In this document: positions 36,000 to 46,689 of the stretch, piece after piece
Position numbering within the stretch: position 1 is the stretch's first letter
Layout: each line of letters starts with the position of its first letter
Source: Nageia nagi
Lineage: Eukaryota; Pinophyta
Direction of reading: 5' to 3'
Length of the DNA: 64,000 bases
Assembly (NCBI GenBank): GCA_050084985.1
Contig: JBITNC010000002.1
Span: forward strand, 2,108,001-2,172,000
Made by a program: the position numbers and the translations under genes
Notes under the pieces: generated by a model
The model's database searches: none
What the model saw: the letters and a program-made list of their open reading frames with translations, nothing else
What the model was told of the DNA's origin: nothing

Positions 36000-37175
36000 A
36001 CATAGCTCAGTATTCAGCTTCTATGGTAGAAAGTGAGAAAGTAGGTTGCTTCTTGGAAGCCTAAGAGATAACATTTGAACCAATGTTAAAAATATATGAA
36101 AAGGTTGATTTTCTATCATCTCTATCTCTTCCATAGTTAGAATTATAGAACCCTAAGAGAACAAATGAGTGCAACTTAGAATACTTGAGAGCAAGATCTT
36201 TCTTCCTTACAACATACTTTAAGATTTGCTTAATAGCATTGAGATTCTCAACATATGGTTTTTGCATGAACCATGCCATTAGATTCACTACAAAGGTAAT
36301 ATCTAACCTAAAAATAGTCAAAAAAAGAAGACTACAAATTAATTACTTATAAGTTGTACCATCAACCAACTGATAGTCAGAGCTAAGGGACACAATGATT
36401 CCAGTAGAGATTAGGATCACAACAGGTCTACACTCCTCCATTCCAAACTTCTATAAGATATATGATATATACTTATATTGACTAATATAAGTGTAATCCT
36501 TGTATTGGTATACTTGCATTCCAAGGTAGTGGTGCAAGAGACCAAGATCAATCATTTCAAACATTGCCTTGAGTTTGGATATGCACTCTTGAATGATTTC
36601 ATCATTGTTCCTAATTATCAGAAGATCATCCACAAAGAAGAGAATTAATACCATGTATTTTTCTTAATTGAGCATATAAATATCAAAGTCAAAGAAGCAC
36701 ATGGAGAATCCAATATCTGTAAAGTATCTAAAATCTTCTTATACTAGGCTCTAGGTGCTTGCTTAAATCTATACAATGACTTCTTTAGCTTGCACACAAA
36801 GGATTCTTTTCCTTCCATAATAAATTATTCTAGTTGATTTATGTAAATTTTCATATCTAAGTAACCATTAAGAAATTCATTCTTAATGTCAAGTTAAAAA
36901 ACTTTTCATCCTTGAACTATTGAAAGAGAAAGGATTATCCTAATAGTGGGCATCTTTTCCATGGGAGCAAAGGTTTCCTCATAATCAACACCATATTTTT
37001 GAGCAAAACCTTTAGCTACTAACCTTTCCTTGAATTTTTCAATATCTTCAATTGAATTATACTTAACCTTGTAGATCCACTTATTGCTAATAACATTCTT
37101 CTCATTAGGATAAGGAACCAAGTTCCAAGTTTCATTTTTTACAAGTGCCTCATATTCCACTTTCATGGCTTCCAT
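36000..37175 (-). pseudogene. Copia reverse transcriptase and RNase H
   Basis: RT begins near 37175 with EAMKVEYEALVKNETWNLVP, then KWIYKVKYNSI, RLVAKGFAQKYGVDYEETFA and PTIRIILSLSIVQG. The stretch 36900-36660 is frameshifted but still shows SLYRFKQAPRA. The catalytic box at about 36640 reads LILFFVDDLLII, where the family has YVDD: Tyr is Phe, both Asp remain. DLGLLHHYLGMQV follows. RNase H runs 36321-36000: ALKYSKLHSFVLLGFYNSNY then DRDDRKSTFSYIFNI, and an ASKKQPTFSLSTIEAEY box followed by a stop in place of the usual residue. The first catalytic Asp (family GYSDADW) reads Asn (GFYNSNY). Confidence 0.88.
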
Positions 37176-37424
37176 CTAGCACTCATATTTTGAAGCTTTT
37201 TTAAAAGATGAGGGCTCATTCTTATTTTTAATTTTGGTAAATAAGGATTTATTCAAGTTCATGCTCCTTGTTAACCTTTGAGTTAGATAATTTTATTCTT
37301 GAAGTAACTTGTCTACATCAATATCGAACTAGCTAAGTGCAACTAATGAGTCATCTAGATCAACATCCTCATAAGAAGTAGATTCTTCAAGAAATTCATT
37401 GAACTTTACATCCCTAGAAATTAA
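37176..37424 (-). other. Linker between copia integrase and reverse transcriptase
   Basis: Degenerate connection region of the same polyprotein, with acidic codons (for example the run giving DDVDLDDSLVALS on the minus strand near 37350). No defined domain expected here. Confidence 0.5.
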
Positions 37425-38300
37425 TTATCCTTTGTAGGATGGAGAGTAGAGCCTATAGCCTCCATGCTGACTATCATAACCCACAAAGATGCATTTTTTA
37501 GCTTTTTTATCTAACTTTTTTCTTTTCTCAAAAATAATGTAGGAGAATGCTTCACAACCAAACACCATAATTTGAGAAATGTTAGGTTTTATTCTTATCC
37601 AAGCTTCAAAAAGAGTTATACCTTGAACAACTTTTGTGGGACACCTATTTAAGGTGTAAATAGTAGTGCTCATAGCTTCATCCCATAAGAAACTTGGAAT
37701 ATTACCCAACATGCATCTAGCCATCTCCATAATTATCCTATATTTCCTTTTGACTACACCATTTTGCTTAGGAGTGTGAGGAATCCTAAACTGCCTCTTG
37801 ATTCCATACTTAGCATAATAGTCATTGAAATCATTTCTATTATATTTTTCTCCATTATTTAATCCTAACATCTTGATTTTAAGGTTAGGTTGATTTTCAC
37901 TTAAAGCATTAAAATTGTTAAAGCTCTCAAAGGTTTGATCCTTATGCTCAAGTAGATAGTCAAAGATCATTCTACTAAGGTCATCTATGAAGGTCAAGAC
38001 ATAAAATGCTTTCTCAAGCAACTTAGTCTGAAATGGACCCATCAAATCTAAGTGCATAAGTTGAAGAGATTGAGATGCTCTTGTTGGCTTATCTTTTCCA
38101 AACCTTTGTCTATTCATCTTGCCTAGGATGCACTTCTCATATATACCAATTAAAAGTGAAATTTAAGGCAAACCTTCCATAAGTTCTTGGTATTTCATGA
38201 CTTGAATACTCTTATAGTTAAGGTGCCCTAAACATTGGTGTCAAAGATTACCTCTAGAACACACACTCGTAGTAAGACACATCTTTTTTGGAACTTGATA
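37425..38300 (-). pseudogene. Copia integrase with pre-integrase zinc region
   Basis: Joins element DNA to host DNA. The zinc-binding head reads HQCLGHLNYKSIQVMKY then YEKCILGKMNRQRFGKD: both His kept, first Cys now Tyr, and a stop where LWH has Trp. The core follows: LMHLDLMGPFQTK with the first catalytic Asp, FYVLTFIDDLSRM, then LGLNNGEKY where the second Asp (usually DNGGEF) is Asn, and PKQNGVVKRKYRI where the catalytic Glu is Lys. The C-terminal part has FVGYDSQHGGYRLYSPS. The open frame of 230 codons is the longest in the window, yet two of three catalytic residues are lost. Confidence 0.9.
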
Positions 38301-38640
38301 TACAATGTAAAGATCATCTTTCATTGATCCTTTAACCAACATGGAAAGTCCATTATTAATGCACCAAGAGTGTGAGTCAAACTCAAATGAGTATCATTTT
38401 CTTGCAACTTGAATCATTGAGAAAAGGTTCATCCTAAGCTTAAGAACATAGAGCACATTTTCAACAACCTTTCCATGAATCAAAATATTTCCAATTCCTT
38501 AGACTTCAAGGATAGAATTATCACCTATCACAACTGCATATTTCTTATACTTATGAAAATTTTCAAACTTGTATTTTTCAAATCATAGGTGATTAGTGCA
38601 ACTAGAGTCAACAATCCAATTAGAAGAAAAAGAGCGAGTC
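38301..38640 (-). pseudogene. Copia aspartic protease
   Basis: The active-site region reads NWIVDSSCTNHLWF at about 38600. The family has D-S-G-A/C-T-H; here Gly is Ser, one G-to-A change, which should abolish activity. It continues with YAVVIGDNSILEV, then GIGNILIHGKVVENVLYVLK and MNLFSMIQ, the typical C-terminal half. One stop lies after LEV. Confidence 0.85.
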
Positions 38641-39630
38641 ATGGAGTAGAGTGCAGTAGTAAATCTAGCTTTTATATTCTTCTTCCCTTTGAAGTTCTTT
38701 ACATTTGTATTATCCTTGTTCCCTTGTTCTTTTCTTTTCTTTTCTTTTTTTTATAAATCAAACTCTTTGTGATCATGGATGCCACAAAAGTTACAATTTC
38801 TATCAAACTTATAATTTCCATCAAACTTTGCCTTGAGATTTGGTTTGTTTGCCTTGCCTTTTCCATCTCTTTGCTTGAATAAGTTATTGTTGCCATTGTT
38901 TCCATTGTGGTTTTCATTGTTGCCCCTTTTCTTAAACCTTTTAGAAGAAGAAGGATAGGATTTCTTATGATGATTGAACTTCTTCTTGAATGGATTTTTT
39001 GTTTCTCTTAGAGCAATATTATTATCCTTTGGAGAAGAAATCAATATATTTTTGTTAAGAATTTTATCATGCTTTAGAAGGAGTCTAGAAAGGTTCTCGA
39101 TGGATAAGACTTCTTCTTCATCATCAAGACTAGTATTAATTACCATCACAAAGTTACCAAAATTTGAAAAAAGAATTTGGAGGATGATGAAGACCATGAA
39201 TTCATCATTGATTCAATTGCATCCACAAGAAACAAGTTGGGTCCTAAGGTTAATAATTTTGTTCAAGTAGATGGCAATATTTTTCATCTTCCCTTTGATG
39301 AGATTGAAGCAAATTTTAGAGAATATTGAACCTTCTAGAAAAATTAAATCCAAAGAATATTTTCTTATGCTTATCCCAAGCTTCCTTTGTTGAGGTTGAG
39401 GATGAAATCATAACAAGCACATCATCTGACATTGAATGGAAAATCATAGAGGTTGCCAATTCATTCTTCATGTTGTATACCTCAAGTTCCTTCTCATTTG
39501 TAGGAGCAATAAGGTTCTCATTTATGGTTTTCCAAAGCTTTTTTATCTATAATTTAGCTCTCATCTGAGGTTCCCAAATACCAAATTTGGAACCATCGAG
39601 AATGTGCTCGGGTAAGAAGGTGTCTTCCAT
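38641..39630 (-). pseudogene. Copia gag (UBN2 type)
   Basis: Starts at the ATG at 39630 (MEDTFLPEHILDGSKFGIWE), then PQMRAKL, a stop, and LWKTINENLIAP. Further on come NMKNELATSMIFHSMSDDV and SSTSTKEAWDKHKKIF, the signature of copia gag (family order W--M---L, I---L-D-V, A-E-W--L). The tail at 38751-39197 has LDDEEEVLSIENLSRLLLK, a Lys/Asn-rich stretch, and the knuckle FDRNCNFCGIHDHKEFDL, where the last Cys of CCHC is missing. Frameshifts near 39300 and 39190. Open frames on the plus strand over this region are antisense shadows. Confidence 0.87.
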
Positions 39631-41207
39631 TTTCTACACAAGAATGTGAAAGAATAACCATGTGGTATAAAAAATAACATTAGATGTTTAATTTTGATCA
39701 TCCATAAATATTTTAGATTTATTCAAGTAAATCAATCATACATGTTAAATTTAATAAAAGGACATGCTTAACAAAGTTCATAAGTGCAAATGTTTACAAT
39801 AGAAACTCAAATATAAATCCCATGTACCCAACACTTTTGTCATTATCAAGAACTATAAATGATATTATTAAGGCTTATTTTCTTATCTAAAATTAAGCCT
39901 TCACCTAGATGCCCGCAAGGTGGAGCCCAAGTGCTACCAATCCTTAACTAGTTCACCTTGATAAATAATATACTCTCACAAGGAGTACATACTATTTTTC
40001 AAGGTTATGATGTATATTGGATCAATCAAGTTATTAATTTTTATTAGGTTTCAAGTTATCCTCATAAGTTATCTAGATAATCCTTGAATGGACATGCAGA
40101 TATGTGATATCACTACACACATGCCTTTCCACCTATTGGAGTTATATCCTAACCAATAGAGGACTTAGGGGCAATTGAGAAGTATAGACTTTTCACCATT
40201 TGGATCATCAAACTGAAGGCTTTAAGTATGCCTTTCCTCATATCATGGCTCCCTAAACAAGTCATGTTGCAAAATGTACGTACATATGTATTCAATTTAA
40301 GGGTTTGCTCAATCAATTTTTGCAATTTTAAAAAAAGTAATAAAGCAAAGATGTAAAGCATAAATTAAAGTGCATGAATAAAACATCATTCATTCATAAC
40401 TTGAAACCTAAAATTCCAATGGATTTTGTTTACCAACCCCTAAAGGACATATTTATATCATTCCTTCTTTTGCACAAGTCCATTCCATACTTTACATAAG
40501 GAAAAATAAATTAAGGATTCATCAAAGATTTTTTTTTTTAAATGCATCATTCCCATAAATTAAAAAAAAATCAGTAATAAGCATGCATCATACCCATTAA
40601 GTAAAATAACCATAAAATTTCCCCTTTTAACTTAAATGGTCTGAAGTGAGATGTTTTCCCTACAATAAATACTTAAGTAGTAAAATGTCAAGTTTATACC
40701 ATAAGGAATAAGTACTAAGGAATTACCACTTTTAAGTAAGTAATTGAAGGTTTAAAAAATGCAAGAAAATCTCCTACTTAATACCAAAAAATATCCCTTT
40801 CAATATTAAGGAGATCTTAAAGAAAATATGTTAGTTTTGCAATTTAATCACTTAAAAAAAATTGCAACTTCAAAGACAGATTTTAACTAAAAATATGTTT
40901 TGAATGAAATAATTTAAGGGGTAAAGTAAATAATTTCCAAAGAATTAGTTTATTTAAATATATTCATTTATAAATTACCTACTAATCTTGAAGGAATTAA
41001 ATTCAAGAAGAAGAAAAAGACCCATACTTCATTGGTTGCAAATTAATGCTTTGATTTAACTTGAAAGAAACATATTTTGCACTAAAGTAGGCAAGCATTT
41101 AAGAAAAAGGACATGTGCAGTGCAATATAGGAAAGAAAAAATATGATAGAGAAGCTTTCCTTACAGAGGATTGGCATGGGGTTAGACTTCCAAATACATT
41201 TAAGGTC
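39631..41207 (-). other. Long AT-rich leader of nested copia
   Basis: About 1.6 kb between gag start and the remaining LTR piece, with no primer-binding site recognisable. The A/T homopolymer-rich texture resembles the leaders at 28600-30560 and 54640-56000. The U5 part of the 5' LTR and the primer site are evidently deleted. Confidence 0.55.
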
Positions 41208-41377
41208 ATGCAACTCCCTTTTACCAAAGGGGCATGCTCATGACATGGAGTGTAGGACAAGTTCCATTATCATATTCACTTAAATAATTATGGTATCAAA
41301 TGATACCCTTAAGTATTAGTGAATTCATAAAGAGGATTATAAAAAAACCTTTACAATAATGCATTAACATTCCAACA
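41208..41377 (-). repeat. Truncated 5' LTR of nested copia
   Basis: Only the first 170 bases in reading direction remain, matching 34771-34941 closely (CATGCAACT, GGTATCAAATGATACCCTTAAGTATTAGTGAATT broken here into two quotes by length, ACCTTTACAATAATGC). The outer end is intact and borders the target duplication CCTCT. The inner 330 bases are missing. Confidence 0.88.
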
Positions 41378-41382
41378 CCTCT

Positions 41383-42600
41383 CAATGCTAAAATTTCTTC
41401 CTTTTCTGTTTGAGTCATTTTTAGAGGCATATGTGTAGGATCCAAACTTCGGAGAGGTGTATGAGCAATTATCTTCATCTAGGTCTAAGTATAAGGGTTT
41501 GGATGAATTTCATTTACAAAATGGACTTCTTTATCATTTTAATGCATTATGTGTACTTGTAGGTGAAAGAATTGGACTGGTTAGAGAAGCATATACATCA
41601 AAGATTACAGGATATTTTGGAGTTGAAAAGACATTGTACAATTTGTAAAGGTATGTATATTGGAAAAAGATGCAAGATAAAGTTTCCAAGTACATAAGAT
41701 GGTGTTATTTGTGTTGCACTAGCAAGACAAGTAACAAAAAATTGAGTTTGTGTCAGCCACTTCCAGTACCTTCATGTCCATGGGAGTGTATCTTAATGGA
41801 TTTTGTGGGAGGTTTGCCTACAACTAAGAAATGACTATTTATTTATTGTTGTGGATAGATTTAGCAATATGTGTTTTTTAATTCCATGTTAAAAGACTAT
41901 AACAGGATAAGATGCTACAAATTTATTCTTCTCTCATGTTTGGGTTCATTTTGGATTGCCTAATTCCATTGTTTCAAATAGAGATAGTAGATTTTTGGGC
42001 AAGTTTTGGACATGTTTGTGGGAAAAGATGGATACAAGGTTGAAGAGGAGTACTACCTTTCATCCTAAAATGGATGGAAAAATCAAGGTGGTGAATAGGA
42101 TAGTAGGTCAACTCTTGAGGGGTTATTGTGGTAAGCATCTTAAGTCTTGGTATGAACATCTTGAATATATCCAACATGCATACAATATGGCAATTCATTA
42201 ATCCATTAATAAGAGTCCTTTTAAGACTTGTTTTGGTTATTTACCACCTTTACCTTTTAATTGTGTGTTTGGAAAGCAAACAGATGAAGAGAATTCACTT
42301 GAGAAAGAGAAAAAGCAAGCTGAAAAAATTATTGAAAAGATTAGGCAAATTCATTTGAAATTCCAAGAACAATTCGAGATAAGCCAAGCCAAGTAACATA
42401 TGAGACATGAAAAAACATAGAGTTGACCATAACTTTCATGTGAGAGACTATGTTTGGTTGCATCTTAGTAACAAGAGGTTGCAAAGACTAGCTAAGAACT
42501 TGAAACCTATAAGGTACGGACCATTTGAGATTGTGAAGCAAGTAAGTGAGAATGCATTTAAATTGAATCTACCAAAATATTATGAACATCTATTCAGTTG
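41383..42600 (+). pseudogene. Chromovirus integrase
   Basis: Continues the chromovirus polyprotein after the nested copia. The reading LPFLFESFLEAYV, a stop, then DPNFGEVYEQLSSS and FHLQNGLLYHF lead into the zinc head REAYTSKITGYFGVEKTL: both His of the HHCC set have become Tyr, while the Cys pair (WCYLCCTSK) is altered in context. The core has WECILMDFVGGLPTTK with the first Asp. VSNRDSRFLGKFW has Asn for the second Asp (family SDR), and KMDGKIKVVNR has Lys for the Glu. A frameshift lies near 42200. YLPPLPFNCVFGKQ and HFHVRDYVWLHL-like text follow, then the LKPIRYGPFEIVKQVSENAF segment. Confidence 0.9.
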
Positions 42601-42890
42601 TGAATGTTGAGCATTTGAAATTATATGAGCCATCTATATTAACTAAAGATGAAGTAGGTTCAGATCAGATATTGCCATCTCTTGATAACTTAGCTCCTAA
42701 CACTATAGTTGAACTCAAGGAGGATTCCATATTACAAAAGAAGGTTCATGCTACAAGAATAGGTGATATAGAGCTATGGTTGGTTGGATTGAAAGAAAAT
42801 AATACTAATAAATCCAAGTGGATGGATAGATCTAGAGTTGGGGATTATTATCCTCATATATGCATTTATGGGACCAAATGCTTCTCTATT
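42601..42890 (+). pseudogene. Chromodomain at chromovirus polyprotein end
   Basis: In a shifted frame from 42582 the tail reads VNVEHLKLYEPSILTK, then DNLAPNTIVELKEDSILQKK. Next comes a chromodomain-like stretch, HATRIGDIELWLVGLKENN then NKSKWMDRSRVGDYYPHI. This matches the ILxxxxxxTR----xxLVKWK-xxxxxxTWx pattern of chromovirus chromodomains; the Trp of VKW reads Gly-Leu here. It normally binds modified histone tails and guides integration. Degenerate but recognisable. Confidence 0.7.
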
Positions 42891-42899
42891 GGGGAGGTG

Positions 42900-43626
42900 T
42901 GATCTGAATTGGATCATGTGTCAGGTTATCTTTGCAAGAGCAGTACTCATTCTAGAGGTATATATGCTTAAAGACAAATTGAATACCAAAATTTGGATTT
43001 TTTTGGTATTCAATTTTAGGCCACCAATAGTGTGAAAATTATTATTTTTAGGCTACTAATGGTGTGCATCTTGATGATTCAATAGGGGCATTTGAAGAGA
43101 TAGTGATATTTTGAGAGATTGAATAGTTCAAATTCCTTGGTCAACATTTTAGAGTATTCTAGAGGCTTATTTAATGGCGTATCTCATTATTTATTCTCAA
43201 TGAGAGAGGATTATAGAGTTTTGGAATTTTAGAATTGTAATAGTTTGAAAGAAGTCCAAGATTCATTCCAAAATTATTGTAGTTTTGATATTATTTCTTC
43301 TTGTTGTAGGAGATTATAGTAATTGTAGGAGATTGTATTACCATTGTGTTGATGGTATTTTCTCTATGCATGTAATATTGTAATGTCCATAGATAATGAG
43401 AAGAGAAGGCTCCAATTCCATGTTGGATTAGCCTACATTAGGTGACCTAGGGTAAAATCATTATGTTGATCTTGTTGTGTGTTTAAGATTGCTAGTTTTG
43501 TGATTCACATTGTGTAATTTTCAAATTTATATGCAATTTGTATGATCTCATAATGGTTAACTATTTTAATTCAAATTTTTAAATGAGGATCTGAGTATGT
43601 TATAATCATCTGGTGATTACAGATCA
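42900..43626 (+). repeat. 3' LTR of chromovirus
   Basis: 727 bases, starting TGATCTG directly after the polypurine tract GGGGAGG (42891-42897) and ending CAGATCA, a perfect seven-base inverted pair. Its outer and inner thirds match the 5' LTR. It is the complete version of the pair. Followed by the target duplication AAAAT. Confidence 0.92.
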
Positions 43627-43631
43627 AAAAT

Positions 43632-43884
43632 ACAACATCAAATGAGCATCATGAATGAAATACCTTTATCAAATTTGCATCCAAATGAAATAATTGAAAT
43701 CATAAATCAATCATAATATCATACCATAAGAAATGAATGTCACCAATGGCCTAGGAGCATGCTGTTAGTGATGTAAAAGATGCAGATCCATGAATAGAAA
43801 TTGAAATGCATGAAAACAAGATGAAGGGTATAGCAAATCTATGAATATATGGTGTTACAAAACACCTTTGTTATTCAAGTAAAA
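43632..43884. other. No feature recognised
   Basis: Short link between the chromovirus and the large Tat-type element. It may belong to the start of the latter's LTR, whose 5' limit is uncertain. Confidence 0.4.
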
Positions 43885-46199
43885 TGATATTGCATGTTCT
43901 AATATCTCTCTATGGATATTTACCATTATACTTTATATCATGTTATATAAATTTTGATACTTTTGTGTGTATTGATCCATTCATGTATTTTAGTGTACCC
44001 ATAGTAAGAATTTTGGTCCACATTTGCAATGGGTATTGAATACCCTAAGAGTAATATAAATGAGGATCAAATAGGAGGTTCTTAGTTCTTATCCAAAAAT
44101 ACCAAAGGCTATGCCAATGTGTTGATATCAACTCTATACTTATCATGTGGCATCATCACAATGATTGATCTTAAATGGAAATTTTAAAAATAATTAATTA
44201 CATCATGTGTGCAAGAATAGTCATGCAAATATTGACACACCCAAACATGTAAATAGGGAAGTGTACTAAATCAAAGAGCTATCATTTCTATAATATATGG
44301 ATGGATACATTTTTAGCTAATAAAAGGTAGATTCAAATGAAACATAATTCCCACAAGCATCATACTCTTGACCAAATGACATTAGTATATTATAGGATTT
44401 TACAGCTTGTTAATCTTGGTCATTAAAGTTAATGCATTATTTAAGGATAAGATAGCCAACTCTAAAAATATGGAACTCATTCCTCAAAATAATTATTTTG
44501 GTATAATCTGTTGAAAAAATTAATACCTATAGAGATGGAAAGATTGAACTAAGGATCTTTCCTAGAGCTAAATATGCAATTATTATCCTCAATAGTCAAG
44601 AATGTTATCATTCATCTATATATACCTTCATCCCCCTACAAATATCCATATCCAAGTTTATCCATCCTAATTTCCTATAACACCCATTCTACTTACACTT
44701 CATGTTTCCCAAAAAGTGTTGATAATGCAAAAACCATGTTCTTCAACTCCTCATATTATTTCTTCCAAATCAAAGTAAGGAGAAAGATTCAGAAGCATAC
44801 ATGCAATGTTCATATCTCTATGCAACATATTAACAAATCAACAGAGATGTGAAATTGCACATATTTTTCTTGGTATTTTTTTGTTGATACAACCATTCCT
44901 CCCATTCATTTGTACCCTCTTATTCCTTTTCACCAAATCTTTCCTCTTTCCTTCCCACAACCTTCAACCTCTTCCTAGTATTCTAAAGAAGTAGTTCAAA
45001 GGCAAAATTATCAACCAACAAACATTACAAATGGTGGCTAATTTATCATTTTCATCAATAATTATTAAAAAGTTGACAAGAAGAAAGATGCATATAGAAT
45101 GTTATAGATAAATGGCTTGTAAATATTAATATGATCATGAATCAATGGTAGATATGAACTAGGCATGAGGAAAAATTGACCTAAAGATATAAAATGAATG
45201 AAGATTAAAAATTGTTAAAGATAATTGGACATACTGGAAAGACATAGTTCTTCATCCATCATGATTTGGAATAGAATCTTCAACAAGAAATATTCTTCTA
45301 TCATACACACTATAAAGGAATGGGATGTTAAGTAAAAAACATCTTCTCATCATTCACCAATTTTATAGCTAAAGGTATTATCTAGTATATGTTATATTTA
45401 TCTAGTTACTTTTATCATCCCTTATTTCATGCCATAAATATTATTCTATGTTCATTCATGTTCAGGAGTTATCAGTCATTGAGTGGCCATTATGACCATA
45501 TCCAAACACCACAACCAAGCTTCTATCTAGCTCATTACAGTATTTTATCCACAACATTGTAATTAGTCTTAGTTAGGGATTTTGATTTCTAAATATAATA
45601 CTATAATATTTGAGTGGAATGTTGTTATTATAATTTTTCTTATATTCTATGAAAATGAGTCAAACTCATTAAACATGAAGTTGCAATTTAATGAAATATC
45701 CTTTGGTTGGTATATCTAATATTTATGAATGAATTTCATTTTTTGTATGTAGTCTTATAATATTTAAATGTTGTAGCATCATATTCTTCTTGAATATTTA
45801 ACATTTGTTATTACATTATTTGAATGAGATGTTGAGTATTTACCATGTGTTATTTTTTCATATTTGTGACTCTTACCCAATTGATATAAGCATTGATATT
45901 TATGTTATTGGATAGGTGAACCCATGGTGGTTGGTGATTTTTATTATATAATACTTGTTATAGTAATTTCATCAGTTAGTTTTTTAGATTTAGATATCAA
46001 GAAATACATTAATAAGGTTACAATATTCATAGGTCATTATTGAATATATTAGCTTGAGAATCTTAGTAGAAAAATTTTATGATCTTCCTAAAAAGAATGT
46101 CATTATTGGGTGACCTCATGCATTTATTAATACTAGGGAGAGTTAACAACTATGACACTTGCTTTATCCTTGAAACTAAAGGGGTGTTAACTCTTCTCA
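43885..46199 (+). repeat. 5' LTR of Tat-type element
   Basis: About 2.2-2.3 kb. It matches the 3' LTR in many phrases: GAGGATCAAATAGGAGGTT at 44050, AAATAGGGAAGTG, CCCACAAGCATCAT, CAATGTTCATATCTCTATG, CCATTCCTCCCATTCATTTG, and AAACTAAAGGGGTGTTAA near the end. The end is set at ...CTCTTCTCA. The start is uncertain (43885 to 43990). Small ORFs in it (44574-44994) are chance. Confidence 0.8.
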
Positions 46200-46209
46200 T
46201 AATAATTTT

Positions 46210-46226
46210 TAGCATCATTGTCAAGT
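46210..46226 (+). other. Decayed primer-binding site, tRNA-Asp type
   Basis: TAGCATCATTGTCAAGT, eleven bases after the LTR. Against TGGCGCCGTTGCCGGGG, the complement of the plant tRNA-Asp 3' end used by Athila/Tat elements, nine of 17 positions match. Seven of the eight differences are G-to-A or C-to-T. The leading T run is also typical of these elements. Confidence 0.7.
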
Positions 46227-46689
46227 AGAAACATATTGATTCCATAAGATGATATTTTTGTATTATCTAAATGATCCATATTTAGCAAGTGTTGAATGAA
46301 AAGAACCCATATTGAGAAAAATTTGTACTCAAGGTGTTGATGAATTTATAAAAATAAGAAATAAGAAGAGGTGTATCTACAAGTTGGCCTACACAAGAAG
46401 AGGAAAAGGTCCTCTCTTCTCATAACTTGAAGATCCTCATGTACTCTTCATATTTTCTAGAAAGAAGTTTTTACTTGATAAAGAAAAACTCATATCTAAT
46501 TAATTTGGCACACCAAGCACCCTTCCATTCCATCTCCATATAATCCTACAAGAATTTGATCCTCAAATTAAATAGTAAATATCATAATGTCTTGAACTCA
46601 TGTTGGGAATATATAGAAATAAACTAGATAAAAGGATCTTAATCTTATTGCTTTATCTCAATTACATGGTCTACTTGATAAAGCTTCCA

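Larger units (their letters stand above)
34438..41377 (-). mobile_element. Nested Ty1/copia retrotransposon
   Basis: A 6.9-kb minus-strand element with TG...CA ends and a perfect target duplication, CCTCT, at 34433-34437 and 41378-41382. It interrupts the chromovirus between RNase H and integrase. Reading direction on the minus strand: remnant of the 5' LTR (41208-41377), long leader, gag, protease, integrase, RT, RNase H, polypurine tract, 3' LTR (34438-34941). Integrase before RT is the copia order. It must be younger than its host element. Confidence 0.93.
30913..43626 (+). mobile_element. Full-length Ty3/gypsy chromovirus, split by a nested copia
   Basis: Both LTRs have TGATCT...AGATCA or close ends. 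The element is flanked by a perfect five-base duplication, AAAAT (30908-30912 and 43627-43631). Order: LTR, primer site, gag, protease, reverse transcriptase, RNase H, [nested copia 34438-41377], integrase, chromodomain, polypurine tract, LTR. A chromodomain in the polyprotein tail is diagnostic of chromoviruses and normally steers integration to marked chromatin. Without the nested insert it is about 5.8 kb. All coding parts carry stops and frameshifts. Confidence 0.93.

Noticed and set aside
38974-39568. Two plus-strand ORFs (98 and 80 codons)
   Set aside because: Antisense to the copia gag, which is recognisable on the minus strand.
44574-44994. Plus-strand ORFs of 92 and 62 codons
   Set aside because: Lie inside the 5' LTR of the Tat-type element; the partner LTR does not keep the frames.
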